DNA of 64,000 nucleotides from UPXZ01 sp049840795 (GTDB taxonomy: Bacteria; Bacteroidota; Bacteroidia; Bacteroidales; Paludibacteraceae). The notes beneath the pieces are model-generated. The model ran no database searches, was not told where the DNA came from, and worked only from the letters and a program-made list of their open reading frames with translations. This document shows positions 17,800 to 27,297 of the stretch, one piece after another. The first letter of the stretch is position 1, and every line of letters begins with the position of its first letter. Location: positions 31,522-95,521 of the forward strand of contig JASGJK010000033.1 of assembly GCA_049840795.1 (NCBI GenBank), read 5' to 3'. Made by a program: the position numbers and the translations under genes.

Positions 17800-17807
17800 T
17801 ATCTTTG
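17800..17807 (+). promoter_or_regulatory. clpP promoter -7 box
   Basis: TATCTTTG, 97 bases before the chosen clpP ATG and 117 bases after the end of the IS5-type element. No convincing -33 TTG. It supports the downstream ATG at 17904, since an upstream start at 17787 would precede the promoter box. Confidence 0.5.
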
Positions 17808-17903
17808 TCTATTGCCCAAGATGAAACGTGTCAATTTGGCAGGGAAATACTTTGGCAAGAAATTAGTAGAGAAAGAACATATTTCTTTAATAAAACAACA
17901 AAA

Positions 17904-18587
17904 ATGGACAATAAAAATGATTTTCGTAAATATGCCACCAAACACCTGGGGATGAATGGATTGGCATTAGATCAATATGCAGATGTTACAAGTAATTATA
18001 TCTCGCCTTCTATTTTGGAAGAGCGCCAGTTAAATGTTACACAAATGGACGTATTCTCTCGTCTTATGATGGATAGAATTATCTTTATGGGTACGCAGGT
18101 AGACGATTATGCGGCAAATGTAATTCAGGCACAACTGCTTTATTTAGACTCTTCCGATCCGGGAAAAGACATTTCAATTTATCTTAATTCTCCCGGCGGC
18201 TCGGTATATGCCGGATTGGGTATTTACGATACAATGCAATTTGTATCCTCCGATGTGGCAACTATATGCACAGGAATGGCAGCTTCTATGGGGGCTGTAT
18301 TGCTTGTAGCAGGCGCCAAAGGAAAACGTTCGGCATTGAAGCATTCGCGTATTATGATTCATCAACCAAGCGGTGGCGCACAAGGTGTAGCTGCTGATAT
18401 GGAGATTAACTTACGCGAGATGCTGAAACTTAAAAAGGAATTATATCAGATCATAGCTGACCATTCCGGAAAAGCATACGAACAAATAGAAAAAGACTCT
18501 GACAGGGATTTTTGGATGACATCGCAAGAGGCGTTGGAATACGGAATGATTGACAAAGTATTATTTAACGAAAAGAAAAACAAATAA
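17904..18587 (+). CDS. clpP: ATP-dependent Clp protease proteolytic subunit
   Basis: Serine peptidase forming the tetradecameric degradation chamber that partners ClpX. Start chosen at MDNKNDFRKYATKHLGMNG (17904), 227 residues; the longer frame from 17787 adds residues unlike any ClpP and spans the promoter. Catalytic Ser128 is in GMAASMGA and His153 in MIHQPSGG; the catalytic Asp lies in the KDSDRDFWM segment near 200. Followed by clpX 80 bases downstream. In relatives tig often precedes clpP; here an IS nest does. Confidence 0.95.
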   Translation: MDNKNDFRKYATKHLGMNGLALDQYADVTSNYISPSILEERQLNVTQMDVFSRLMMDRIIFMGTQVDDYAANVIQAQLLYLDSSDPGKDISIYLNSPGGSVYAGLGIYDTMQFVSSDVATICTGMAASMGAVLLVAGAKGKRSALKHSRIMIHQPSGGAQGVAADMEINLREMLKLKKELYQIIADHSGKAYEQIEKDSDRDFWMTSQEALEYGMIDKVLFNEKKNK

Positions 18588-18667
18588 TTTGCCAATGCGC
18601 CAATTCAACGACACATCATTGACTCATTGATTAATTGGCATATTAACTTATCAGCTCATTAAAATTT

Positions 18668-19903
18668 ATGGCTAAAAGTACCAAAAAAGGGTGTAATTTT
18701 TGCGGTCGTCCCGAGTCACAAGTCGGATTTCTGATTATGGGATTAGATGGTGTGAATATCTGTGACGAATGTTCGGAACAGGCAGCACAGATAGTAAAGG
18801 ATAATACATTTAAAGTATCGTCCCTGCCTAAATTAGAACGTAAAAATATGCCTACTCCGCAGGAAATAAAAGACTATCTCGACCAATATGTTATCGGGCA
18901 AGATGAGGCTAAAAAATTTCTTTCGGTGGCAGTTTACAACCACTACAAACGCCTGATACAGGAAAAATCCAACGATGATGTAGAAATTGAAAAATCAAAT
19001 ATCATTATGGTCGGTTATACAGGTACCGGAAAAACGCTTTTGGCAAAAACCATTGCTAAAAAACTTCACGTACCGTTTACCATTGTTGACGCAACTGTAT
19101 TGACCGAAGCCGGTTATGTAGGTGAAGATATTGAAAGTATTCTTTCACGCTTGTTGCAAGTGGCGGATTATGATGTAAAAGCAGCCGAACGAGGAATCGT
19201 TTTTATTGACGAGATAGATAAAATAGCGCGTAAAGGCGACAACCCAAGTATCACACGTGACGTAAGCGGCGAAGGTGTTCAGCAAGGATTGCTAAAATTA
19301 CTCGAAGGTTCGGTAGTGAATGTTCCACCACAGGGAGGTCGTAAACATCCCGAACAAAAATACATTCAGGTAAATACGCAAAATATCTTGTTTATCTGCG
19401 GTGGTGCTTTTGATGGTATAGAGCGTAAAATAGCGTCAAGGTTAAACACCCGTGTAGTGGGCTATAATGCCTCAAAAGAGAATGAAGGTATTGATCGCAA
19501 TAATTTGCTACAATACATTGCACCTCAAGATTTGAAGTCGTTCGGGCTTATCCCCGAAATCATCGGTCGTTTACCCGTGCTCACATATCTTGAACCGTTG
19601 GATAGAAATGCGCTGGTACGCATATTGACTGAACCGAAAAATTCCATTGTGAAACAGTACATTAAACTATTCAAGATGGATGATGTTGAGCTTGTCTTCG
19701 AACCTGACGTATTGGAATACATTGTGGATAAAGCCATAGAGTTTAAGCTGGGAGCACGCGGATTGCGTTCCATTGCCGAAACCATAATGATGGATAAAAT
19801 GTATGAAATGCCATCCAAGAAGGACAAAAAATTAGTCATTACGCTACAATATGCCGAAGAAAAAATGAACAAAATAAATTCACACCGGTTGAAGAGTGCA
19901 TAA
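18668..19903 (+). CDS. clpX: ATP-dependent Clp protease ATP-binding subunit
   Basis: AAA+ unfoldase that feeds substrates to ClpP. 411 residues. The N-terminal zinc-binding domain has Cys9, Cys12, Cys32 and Cys35. Walker A GYTGTGKT is at 116-123 (Tyr where many species have Pro), Walker B FIDEID near 179-184, and the pore/sensor region includes HPEQKYIQVNTQNILFICGG. The C-terminal domain has GARGLRSIAE. Same operon as clpP; terminator at 19941. Confidence 0.96.
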   Translation: MAKSTKKGCNFCGRPESQVGFLIMGLDGVNICDECSEQAAQIVKDNTFKVSSLPKLERKNMPTPQEIKDYLDQYVIGQDEAKKFLSVAVYNHYKRLIQEKSNDDVEIEKSNIIMVGYTGTGKTLLAKTIAKKLHVPFTIVDATVLTEAGYVGEDIESILSRLLQVADYDVKAAERGIVFIDEIDKIARKGDNPSITRDVSGEGVQQGLLKLLEGSVVNVPPQGGRKHPEQKYIQVNTQNILFICGGAFDGIERKIASRLNTRVVGYNASKENEGIDRNNLLQYIAPQDLKSFGLIPEIIGRLPVLTYLEPLDRNALVRILTEPKNSIVKQYIKLFKMDDVELVFEPDVLEYIVDKAIEFKLGARGLRSIAETIMMDKMYEMPSKKDKKLVITLQYAEEKMNKINSHRLKSA

Positions 19904-19940
19904 ATAAGCTTTCTCACCGGCTGATAATAAAGTTTGTAAG

Positions 19941-19982
19941 CAGGATGTTAGAATCACCGAAGACTAATATCCTGTTTTTTTG
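19941..19982 (+). terminator. Intrinsic terminator after clpX
   Basis: Arms CAGGATGTTAG (19941-19951) and CTAATATCCTG (19964-19974), one mismatch, then eight T to 19982. The rest of the 352-bp clpX-recQ gap (to 20255) is very AT-rich with no gene seen. Confidence 0.85.
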
Positions 19983-20255
19983 TGAAAAAGTTTGTAGATT
20001 TAAAATCTGTTTATAATTTTGTTTAAATTCAATTGCCAATATCACAATTGAAGAACACCTTTTATAAATATAAAACGATAAAAACAAGCATTAGTACAAA
20101 CACAAAATCTCAAGACTAAACTAATTATCAGTTTCTTGCGGTATTTGTCAAAAAAACAAAAACAGACAGATAAAATTTATATTTTTTTTTGCGTTTTTTT
20201 TTGCACAATATAAAAATATGATGTAATTTCGTTTTAATTCTGATATAATAATAAA

Positions 20256-22442
20256 ATGCCTCAACACTTAGAATTGATCGCTTATTTAAAAGAAAATTTT
20301 GGCTTTGACACATTCAAAGGCAACCAAGAGGCTATTATTCAAAATGTATTTGCCGGAAACAATACTTTTGTACTGATGCCTACCGGCGGCGGAAAATCGC
20401 TTTGCTATCAACTACCATCACTTCTGATGGAAGGAACCGCCATTGTTATATCGCCACTTATTGCCCTGATGAAAAATCAGGTAGATGCGATGCGTAACTT
20501 TAGCGCAGAAGACGGTGTTGCGCACTTTCTAAATTCATCGTTAACCCGTCAGGCAACCGATATAGTAAAAGCAGATATTATATCAAAGAAAACAAAGCTA
20601 CTGTACGTAGCACCCGAATCGCTGACCAAAGAGGAAAATATAGAGTTTCTCCGTCAGGTTAAGATTTCATTTTATGCCATCGACGAGGCGCATTGTATTT
20701 CGGAATGGGGACACGATTTTCGTCCCGAATACAGACGAATACGCCCGATAATTAATGAGATTGGTTTGGCACCGATTATAGCACTTACAGCCACAGCAAC
20801 TCCCAAAGTGCAGAATGATATTCAGAAAAACTTGGGAATGCTTGATGCGGTGGTGTTTAAGTCGTCATTTAATCGTCCGAATTTATATTATGAGGTACGT
20901 CCAAAAACAAACAATGTTGAAAGAGATATTATAAAATTCATCCGTTCACAGGCAGGGAAGTCGGGAATTATTTACTGTCTGAGCCGTAAAAAGGTAGAAG
21001 AGTTAGCAGAAACATTGATTGTGAACGGCATCTCAGCCTTACCTTATCACGCCGGTATGGACTCGGCTGTGAGGAGTGAAAATCAGGATAAGTTTTTGAT
21101 GGAAAAGGTGGAAGTGATCGTAGCAACGATTGCGTTCGGTATGGGGATAGACAAGCCGGATGTACGCTATGTGATTCATTATGACATTCCGAAAAGTTTG
21201 GAAGGTTACTATCAGGAAACCGGACGTGGTGGCAGAGATGGAGGAGAGGGACAGTGTATTACGTTTTATTCATATAAAGATTTAGAAAAATTACGAAAAT
21301 TTATGCAGGGTAAACCTGTGGCAGAACAGGAAATCGGCAATCAATTGCTTTTAGAAACTCAAGCGTATGCCGAATCGTCTGTCTGTCGGAGGAAATTATT
21401 ATTACATTACTTTGGGGAAGAATATAAAGAAGATAATTGTGGAAGTTGCGATAATTGTATGAAACCAAGAAAATTTGTAGATGGTAAAGAGCTTCTGGTA
21501 TTGACACTGGAAACCATCCAATTGTTAAAAGAAAAATTTAAAGCAGAACACATTGTAGATGTTCTAAAAGGAAATGAGACATCTGATGTAACATCGTATC
21601 AGCACGATGATTTGGAAAATTACGGAGCTGTCTCCGATGAGGAAGAAAGTTTCATTCACGCCGTAATTCGTCAGGCAATGATTGCGGGCTTTATCAGCAA
21701 AGACATTGAAACTTACGGAGTGTTGAAATTAACACCTGCCGGTAAGGAATATATGAAAAAACCGACGGAATTTCCGGTGGTGGAGGATACCGAGTTTGAT
21801 GAAGACGAAGAAGAAGTAGGTGCTAAAAACACCGGAGGCACTTCTGCTGCCGATGACGTTTTGTTTTCAATGCTAAAAGATTTACGAAAAAAACTTTCTA
21901 AAAAGTTGGGAGTGCCGCCGTTTGTAATATTTCAGGATCCGTCTCTTGAAGCAATGGCTACGAGCTATCCTATTACGATGGATGAACTGCAAAATATTCC
22001 GGGAGTGGGAGCCGGAAAGGCCAAACGCTACGGTGAAGAATTTGTAAAAATCATCAAAGAACACGTGAGGGAAAACGAAATTATTCGTCCGGAAGATTTA
22101 CGCGTACGAACCGTTGCCAATAAATCAAAATTAAAAGTATCTATTATTCAGGCTATTGACCGCAAAATAGCTCTTGACGATATAGCGCTTTCCAAAGGTT
22201 TAGATATAAATGAACTGTTGGAAGAGATAGAAGCTATTGTTTATTCGGGGACAAAAATCAATATCGATTATTTCTTGGATGAAGTAATGGATCCCGATCG
22301 CGTAGAAGAAATATTTGATTATTTCCGCACAGCCGAAACTGATAAAATAAGCGCTGCGCTTGATGAATTAGGCGAAAACGATTTCAGTGAATTGGAAGTG
22401 AGATTGGTACGTGTTAAGTTCTTGTCGGAAATAGGAAACTAA
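20256..22442 (+). CDS. recQ: ATP-dependent DNA helicase RecQ
   Basis: 3'-5' helicase for recombination and fork repair. 728 residues. Walker A MPTGGGKSLCYQLP (GGGKS at 44-48), DEAH box IDEAHCISEWGHDFRPEYRR, helicase C domain with QETGRGGRDG. The RecQ zinc-binding region has Cys in VCRRKLLLHYFGE and CGSCDNCM, then a winged helix. The HRDC domain carries PPFVIFQDPSLEAMA and IPGVGAGKAKRYGEEF. The C-terminal extension after about residue 620 is longer than in E. coli RecQ, as is usual in Bacteroidota. Confidence 0.95.
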   Translation: MPQHLELIAYLKENFGFDTFKGNQEAIIQNVFAGNNTFVLMPTGGGKSLCYQLPSLLMEGTAIVISPLIALMKNQVDAMRNFSAEDGVAHFLNSSLTRQATDIVKADIISKKTKLLYVAPESLTKEENIEFLRQVKISFYAIDEAHCISEWGHDFRPEYRRIRPIINEIGLAPIIALTATATPKVQNDIQKNLGMLDAVVFKSSFNRPNLYYEVRPKTNNVERDIIKFIRSQAGKSGIIYCLSRKKVEELAETLIVNGISALPYHAGMDSAVRSENQDKFLMEKVEVIVATIAFGMGIDKPDVRYVIHYDIPKSLEGYYQETGRGGRDGGEGQCITFYSYKDLEKLRKFMQGKPVAEQEIGNQLLLETQAYAESSVCRRKLLLHYFGEEYKEDNCGSCDNCMKPRKFVDGKELLVLTLETIQLLKEKFKAEHIVDVLKGNETSDVTSYQHDDLENYGAVSDEEESFIHAVIRQAMIAGFISKDIETYGVLKLTPAGKEYMKKPTEFPVVEDTEFDEDEEEVGAKNTGGTSAADDVLFSMLKDLRKKLSKKLGVPPFVIFQDPSLEAMATSYPITMDELQNIPGVGAGKAKRYGEEFVKIIKEHVRENEIIRPEDLRVRTVANKSKLKVSIIQAIDRKIALDDIALSKGLDINELLEEIEAIVYSGTKINIDYFLDEVMDPDRVEEIFDYFRTAETDKISAALDELGENDFSELEVRLVRVKFLSEIGN

Positions 22443-22521
22443 ATCAGTTTGCGATTGTAGTTTGTAGTCTCTAAATAGCGATGAATCATCGTAAAAAAGC
22501 TAATTTCAGATAAAACGACAT

Positions 22522-22560
22522 AAACTATCAAACCCGGTGTTTGATAGTTTTCTTATTTTA
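22522..22560 (+). terminator. Intrinsic terminator after recQ
   Basis: Perfect 12-bp arms AAACTATCAAAC (22522-22533) and GTTTGATAGTTT (22539-22550) with a five-base loop CCGGT, followed by a T-rich tail. Confidence 0.85.
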
Positions 22561-22623
22561 CAAACCCAAATAAAAAAACACATTATTAAGACCGGCTTTG
22601 GGTGACAAGGTAGATTTAAGGCA

Positions 22624-23466
22624 ATGCAACAGTTCAAAAATCATATTTATAATTCATTATCCGATATTTATTCAGAAAAAGAAATACATGTTTTTACTTT
22701 TCTGATTTTGGAAAAGATTACAGGTTTATCCAACACCCGACTTCTATCAAATAGCGATTTAGTTCTTTCGGAAAGCCAAAAGGAAGAAGCTAAAGAATTT
22801 ATTTCAAGATTGAAACAAAATGAACCTATCCAATACATTTTAGGAGAAACCGTTTTTTTTGGTTTAAACTTCAATGTAAATCCATCGACACTAATCCCTC
22901 GTCCCGAAACGGAAGAACTTATCGAATGGATAAAAACGAACGTATCCTCGAACCTCGTAGAAAAAGAAGTATTAGACATAGGAACCGGTAGTGGATGTAT
23001 CGCTGTAACTTTAAAAAAGCTTTTTCCAAACGCCGGGATGACGGCAATGGATATTTCTGCGGAGGCTTTAGTTACTGCAAAACAGAACGCCGAGTTGAAT
23101 GGTGTTGAGATTGATTTTGCCCAAGTGGACGTCTTACAAATAAAGAAGTTGAACAAAAAATACGACATTATCGTAAGTAATCCTCCTTATGTTTTAGAGT
23201 CGGATAAAAAAAACATGCAGCACAATGTGCTTGACTACGAGCCCCATATCGCCCTCTTCGTTACGGATAGCGATCCTCTGATTTATTATCGGAAAATAGC
23301 CGAATTAGCCCGAAACCATCTAAGCAAAACAGGGATGCTATATTTTGAGATTCATAACAAGCAGGGCGAGAATTGCAAAAAACTTCTTCATTCACTCGGT
23401 TTTAAGAGTATCATTCTCCGTAAAGACATTTCCGGTAACGACAGAATGGTCTGTGCAACGCTCTGA
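22624..23466 (+). CDS. prmC: Peptide chain release factor N5-glutamine methyltransferase
   Basis: Methylates the Gln of the GGQ motif in release factors RF1 and RF2. 280 residues. The N-terminal helical substrate-recognition domain ends around the conserved PIQYILGE and LIPRPETEELI. SAM-binding loop LDIGTGSGC is at 117-125 and the catalytic NPPY at 186-189. Its 3' end faces the convergent protease gene, 40 bases away, with only a weak hairpin between. Confidence 0.93.
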   Translation: MQQFKNHIYNSLSDIYSEKEIHVFTFLILEKITGLSNTRLLSNSDLVLSESQKEEAKEFISRLKQNEPIQYILGETVFFGLNFNVNPSTLIPRPETEELIEWIKTNVSSNLVEKEVLDIGTGSGCIAVTLKKLFPNAGMTAMDISAEALVTAKQNAELNGVEIDFAQVDVLQIKKLNKKYDIIVSNPPYVLESDKKNMQHNVLDYEPHIALFVTDSDPLIYYRKIAELARNHLSKTGMLYFEIHNKQGENCKKLLHSLGFKSIILRKDISGNDRMVCATL

Positions 23467-23506
23467 TTTTGTAAATCAAATTACAAAAAAATATTTTACT
23501 TTTATA

Positions 23507-25126
23507 CTACTTTTTATCCAACACTTCTACGGCTCTCTTCACCGTTTTATCATTTGCATTTATCTCCGGATAAAATCCCGCATCGCCCAAGATATTGCGA
23601 ACGATATACGCTTTTGCTTGGTTCACAATAATATTTTTAGAAATATTTATCTCTCTCGCATTGGGAACAACACCTTTAGTTGCAGCATACGCCGTAAATT
23701 GCGACAACAAGTTTTGAGAAGACAGGTAGCTATCCATTTGCTGCCAGGTTTTCATCGTTTTTAAATTGGCGCGGTTTCTGTCGGTATATTGAAATGAAAA
23801 TTGATACAAATAACCATAATTGATAATTTTTGTAAGATATGGTGAATATTCCGAAGTATCTCTTGGTACAAAAATATCGGGCATAATTCCGCCACCACCA
23901 TATACAGTTCTTCCCTTTAATGTTTTGTATTTCAAATTATCCTTTACATGAATGCTGTCTTTGTTATCAAACTCACCGTGTTCGTATCTTTTTATTAAAT
24001 CTTGTTCATATTCGTCCGCTTTTCCTTTGATGTAAGGCTTTTGAATGCTTCTTCCCGAAGGAGTATAATATCGGGCGACAGTAAGACGAACTGCCGAACC
24101 GTCAGAGAATGGTATTTGTTGTTGTACCAACCCTTTTCCGAAAGAACGCCTACCGATAACAGTTCCTCTGTCGTTATCTTGTATAGCACCAGCAAATATT
24201 TCGCTTGCAGAAGCGCTAAATTCATCTATCAAGACAACAATGGCATTGTTTTTTAACGTTCCCTTTCCGTTTGATTTTGACTCAAAACGCGGGTATGCTT
24301 TTCCCACGGCATACACTATAATTTGATTATCCGGCAAAAATTCATTGACCATATTAATTGCTTGATCCATTAAACCGCCGCTATTCTGCCTTAGATCAAT
24401 AATATATTTTTTGGCTCCTTTCGCACGAAGTGTAGCAATGGCATTGAGAAACTCGCTGTAGGTGGTTTGTGCAAATTTATCGACCCCAATAAATCCGATA
24501 GTAGGAGTTATCATATAGGCTGACGTTACAGAATTTACCGGAATCTCACCACGGGTAATTGTGTATGAAAGGAGCTCTTTTGTGCCACCTCGCTTCACGC
24601 TCAATTTCACTTTTGTGCCGGAAGCGCCACGCAGTTTGCTCATTACTTTTGCGTTGTTGATTATATTTTTACCTACAAAAACAGAGTCGTTTACTTTGAC
24701 AATTCTATCGCCGGCTATTAAACCTACTTTTTCCGAAGGGCCTCCGCTTATTACCGATACAATCATCACCGTATCATTTTGTATATTGAATTGAACACCT
24801 ATACCACTGAAACTACCTTCTAATTCACTGTTTACGGCTTCTAAATCTTTTGCCGGAATATATACGGAATGAGGATCCAATTTGGCAATCATATCTACCA
24901 TCATATCTTCAGTGAGCGAATCCACATCCACCGTGTCAACATATTGTTCTCCGATCAGCGATAACAAATCATCGATTTTACTGCCTCCCGATTTGAACAA
25001 TCCCGACATACTACCCGCTTCAGGGTACTGATTGGCTCGTGATGCCAAGATATTACCAATGCAAAGCCCGCCTACTAAAGCGATAACCAAACCCAATATG
25101 ATGTAAATATTTTTTTTGTTATTCAT
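23507..25126 (-). CDS. C-terminal processing peptidase (S41 family)
   Basis: Envelope serine protease of the CtpA/Tsp family, 539 residues. An uncleaved N-terminal signal anchor (IYIILGLVIALVGGLCIG) places it in the periplasm. A PDZ domain covers about residues 105-185 (GSFSGIGVQF, GLIAGDRIVKVND). The catalytic core follows with Ser304 region in FSASASEIFAGA and Lys331 in RSFGKGLVQQ, the Ser-Lys dyad. The last 120 residues form a C-terminal domain of the Bacteroidota type. It trims or degrades periplasmic proteins; targets unknown. Confidence 0.93.
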   Translation of the reverse strand: MNNKKNIYIILGLVIALVGGLCIGNILASRANQYPEAGSMSGLFKSGGSKIDDLLSLIGEQYVDTVDVDSLTEDMMVDMIAKLDPHSVYIPAKDLEAVNSELEGSFSGIGVQFNIQNDTVMIVSVISGGPSEKVGLIAGDRIVKVNDSVFVGKNIINNAKVMSKLRGASGTKVKLSVKRGGTKELLSYTITRGEIPVNSVTSAYMITPTIGFIGVDKFAQTTYSEFLNAIATLRAKGAKKYIIDLRQNSGGLMDQAINMVNEFLPDNQIIVYAVGKAYPRFESKSNGKGTLKNNAIVVLIDEFSASASEIFAGAIQDNDRGTVIGRRSFGKGLVQQQIPFSDGSAVRLTVARYYTPSGRSIQKPYIKGKADEYEQDLIKRYEHGEFDNKDSIHVKDNLKYKTLKGRTVYGGGGIMPDIFVPRDTSEYSPYLTKIINYGYLYQFSFQYTDRNRANLKTMKTWQQMDSYLSSQNLLSQFTAYAATKGVVPNAREINISKNIIVNQAKAYIVRNILGDAGFYPEINANDKTVKRAVEVLDKK

Positions 25127-25288
25127 CGAACTATAATTATCAAATTAACAATCAAAAGTAGAAAAAAAAATGAAAGATTAAATCTATAAAAAATAAAAAT
25201 GTAACAAAATATCTATAATTTTATCTGCAAACCGTATATTTAGCCATCAGCACAAAAAATAGACTTTCACTATGCGAGAATTTATCAA

Positions 25289-25720
25289 TTATGGTTTCAC
25301 ATCGGTGTCTTCAAGATACAACACTTCAATTCCGGCTCTTTGCAACAATTCTACCCCATCCATTATTCGGTATTTTTCGCCATACACTACCCTTTTAATT
25401 CCTGCCTGAATGATAAGTTTGCTACATTCCATACAAGGAGAAGCTGTCACATAAAGAGTTGCACCTTCGCTACTATTATTTGATCGGGCTATTTTGGTAA
25501 TGGCATTAGCTTCGGCGTGAAGCACATACGCTTTTGATACATTGTTTTCGTCCTCACATTTATTCTCAAAACCGGAAGGTGTGCCATTATAGCCATCGGA
25601 AATAATCATTTGATTTTTCACCAGCAACGCTCCCACCTTACGCCGTTCGCAATAAGAGTTTTCAGACCATATACGAGCCATGCGCATATAACGCTTATCT
25701 AAGAGTTGTTGTTTATCCAT
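25289..25720 (-). CDS. dCMP deaminase family protein
   Basis: Zinc-dependent deaminase, most similar to deoxycytidylate deaminases (ComEB type) that make dUMP for thymidylate synthesis. 143 residues. Zinc ligands and the proton shuttle are visible: His68-Ala-Glu70 in LHAEANAI, and Cys96/Cys99 in PCMECSKL. SDGYNGTPSGF is the typical nucleotide-binding loop. Substrate dCMP is inferred from these features. It probably shares a transcript with mpl, 49 bases upstream. Confidence 0.9.
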   Translation of the reverse strand: MDKQQLLDKRYMRMARIWSENSYCERRKVGALLVKNQMIISDGYNGTPSGFENKCEDENNVSKAYVLHAEANAITKIARSNNSSEGATLYVTASPCMECSKLIIQAGIKRVVYGEKYRIMDGVELLQRAGIEVLYLEDTDVKP

Positions 25721-25769
25721 ACAAATAGAAAAAATGAAATCTAAAAAATTACAAATACGAAAAATGCGA

Positions 25770-27149
25770 CTATTTTTTATTTAAAAGTTCTTCTGCAAAT
25801 TCGGCGATATTTATGCCTGAAAAATTGCCTGACGACATAAAAAGAAGCGCCGTATTTTCAAAATCCATCGTTTTCAAAACCATCTGTAATTCTTCTCTGT
25901 CAGTAAAAACCTGCAAATTATCGCCACCGAAAGCAATTTTTACATCTTCCGGCAAAATTCCGTTTAGCTTTTTATGTTCAACCACTTTCGGGTCATAATA
26001 AACTAACGCTACGTTAGCTTTTTTCATACTATCCCGGTACTGTGGAAGAAAATCCTCCGTCAAACTACTGAATGTATGCAGCTCCATACAAGCAATCAAT
26101 TTTTTATCCGGATATTGTTTTTGTACGGCATCAACGGTTGCTTTCAACTTAGAAGGTGAATGGGCAAAATCTTTGTATGCCACCGCGTCAGATGTTTCGG
26201 TTATTTTTTGTAATCGGTTTGATGCTCCCGAAAAGTCAGAGATTGCCTGATAGAAATCATCATCCAACACGCCTATTTGTTTACAAGCCAAACGGGCAGC
26301 TTCCATATTTTGCAAGTTATGTTCTCCAAAAAAATTCAGAGCAACTTCACCTTTACGGGTTTTGATATATGTTATTCCGTTTCTAATTTCATATTTTGGA
26401 GTTGCGTATGGAAATGAGACCACATCACGTCGTGACACTTCCATCTGTTTGGCAATTTTTTTCAGGTTTTCATCGTTTTGAAAGTAAATGAAACGTCCCT
26501 GCATTTCAAACAGTTCTACAAATTTTCGGAACTGCTCCACATATATGTCAAATGTAGGAAACACATTGATGTGATCCCAAGCAATTCCCGTTAAAATACC
26601 TATGTGTGGTTTATACAAATGAAACTTCGGACGTTTGTCTAACGGTGAGGTCAGATATTCGTCGCCTTCAAAAACGGCAATTCGTGCTTCATAGGACAGA
26701 CTAACCATATTTTCAAAACCTTCTATTTGCGCTCCGACCATATAATCCGTTTTAATTTTCAGTTTGCTGAGCACATATAAAATCATAGCCGTAGTCGTGG
26801 TTTTGCCGTGGCTACCACCTACAACGATACGGGTTTTACTTCTCGTTTGTTGATATAGATATTCAGGGAAAGAATATATCTTGAGACCCAACTCTTTAGC
26901 CCGAAGTAGTTCCGGATTATCTTCACGAGCATGCATACCCAGAATTACAGCATTCAGATTACTGTGTATCCGTTCGGGAAACCATCCCATTTTATCGGGT
27001 AGTAACCGTCTATTCTTCAATCGTGAATATGAAGGTTCAAAAATCTCATCATCGGAACCGGTTATCTCATAATCTTTTTTCTGACTTAAAGCAAGCGCTA
27101 AATTATGCATAGCCGCACCGCCTATGGCAATAAAATGAACTCGATGCAT
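25770..27149 (-). CDS. mpl: UDP-N-acetylmuramate:tripeptide ligase (murein recycling)
   Basis: Recycles murein tripeptide by attaching L-Ala-D-Glu-meso-DAP to UDP-MurNAc in the cytoplasm. 459 residues, Mur ligase fold. The N-terminal MurC-like nucleotide domain begins VHFIAIGGAAMHNLALAL, the feature that separates Mpl from other Mur ligases. The ATP-binding loop is GGSHGKTTTTAMI at 111-123, with FEGDEYLTSPLDKRPKF and FAHSPSKLKATVDA further on. The last gene region is intact. Confidence 0.92.
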   Translation of the reverse strand: MHRVHFIAIGGAAMHNLALALSQKKDYEITGSDDEIFEPSYSRLKNRRLLPDKMGWFPERIHSNLNAVILGMHAREDNPELLRAKELGLKIYSFPEYLYQQTRSKTRIVVGGSHGKTTTTAMILYVLSKLKIKTDYMVGAQIEGFENMVSLSYEARIAVFEGDEYLTSPLDKRPKFHLYKPHIGILTGIAWDHINVFPTFDIYVEQFRKFVELFEMQGRFIYFQNDENLKKIAKQMEVSRRDVVSFPYATPKYEIRNGITYIKTRKGEVALNFFGEHNLQNMEAARLACKQIGVLDDDFYQAISDFSGASNRLQKITETSDAVAYKDFAHSPSKLKATVDAVQKQYPDKKLIACMELHTFSSLTEDFLPQYRDSMKKANVALVYYDPKVVEHKKLNGILPEDVKIAFGGDNLQVFTDREELQMVLKTMDFENTALLFMSSGNFSGINIAEFAEELLNKK

Positions 27150-27165
27150 ATCTCAATAATTTTTG

Positions 27166-27173
27166 TACTTTTG
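27166..27173 (+). promoter_or_regulatory. Possible promoter -7 box for the MBL-fold gene
   Basis: TACTTTTG on the plus strand, 124 bases before the ATG at 27298, in the divergent mpl/MBL gap. No clear -33 element. Confidence 0.4.
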
Positions 27174-27297
27174 TTTGTGAATTATGTATTGGCGTCAGTT
27201 TTCAGAAATTTATCACATCGAATGTTTAATTCGTTGAATATCCGAAAAGCTGTTTTACAAAAGTACTAAGAATTAACGAAAGAAACGAGCAAACGAT

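Noticed and set aside
17787..17903. Upstream start extending ClpP by 39 residues
   Set aside because: The extension is unlike ClpP and precedes the -7 box at 17800; the ATG at 17904 fits the family.
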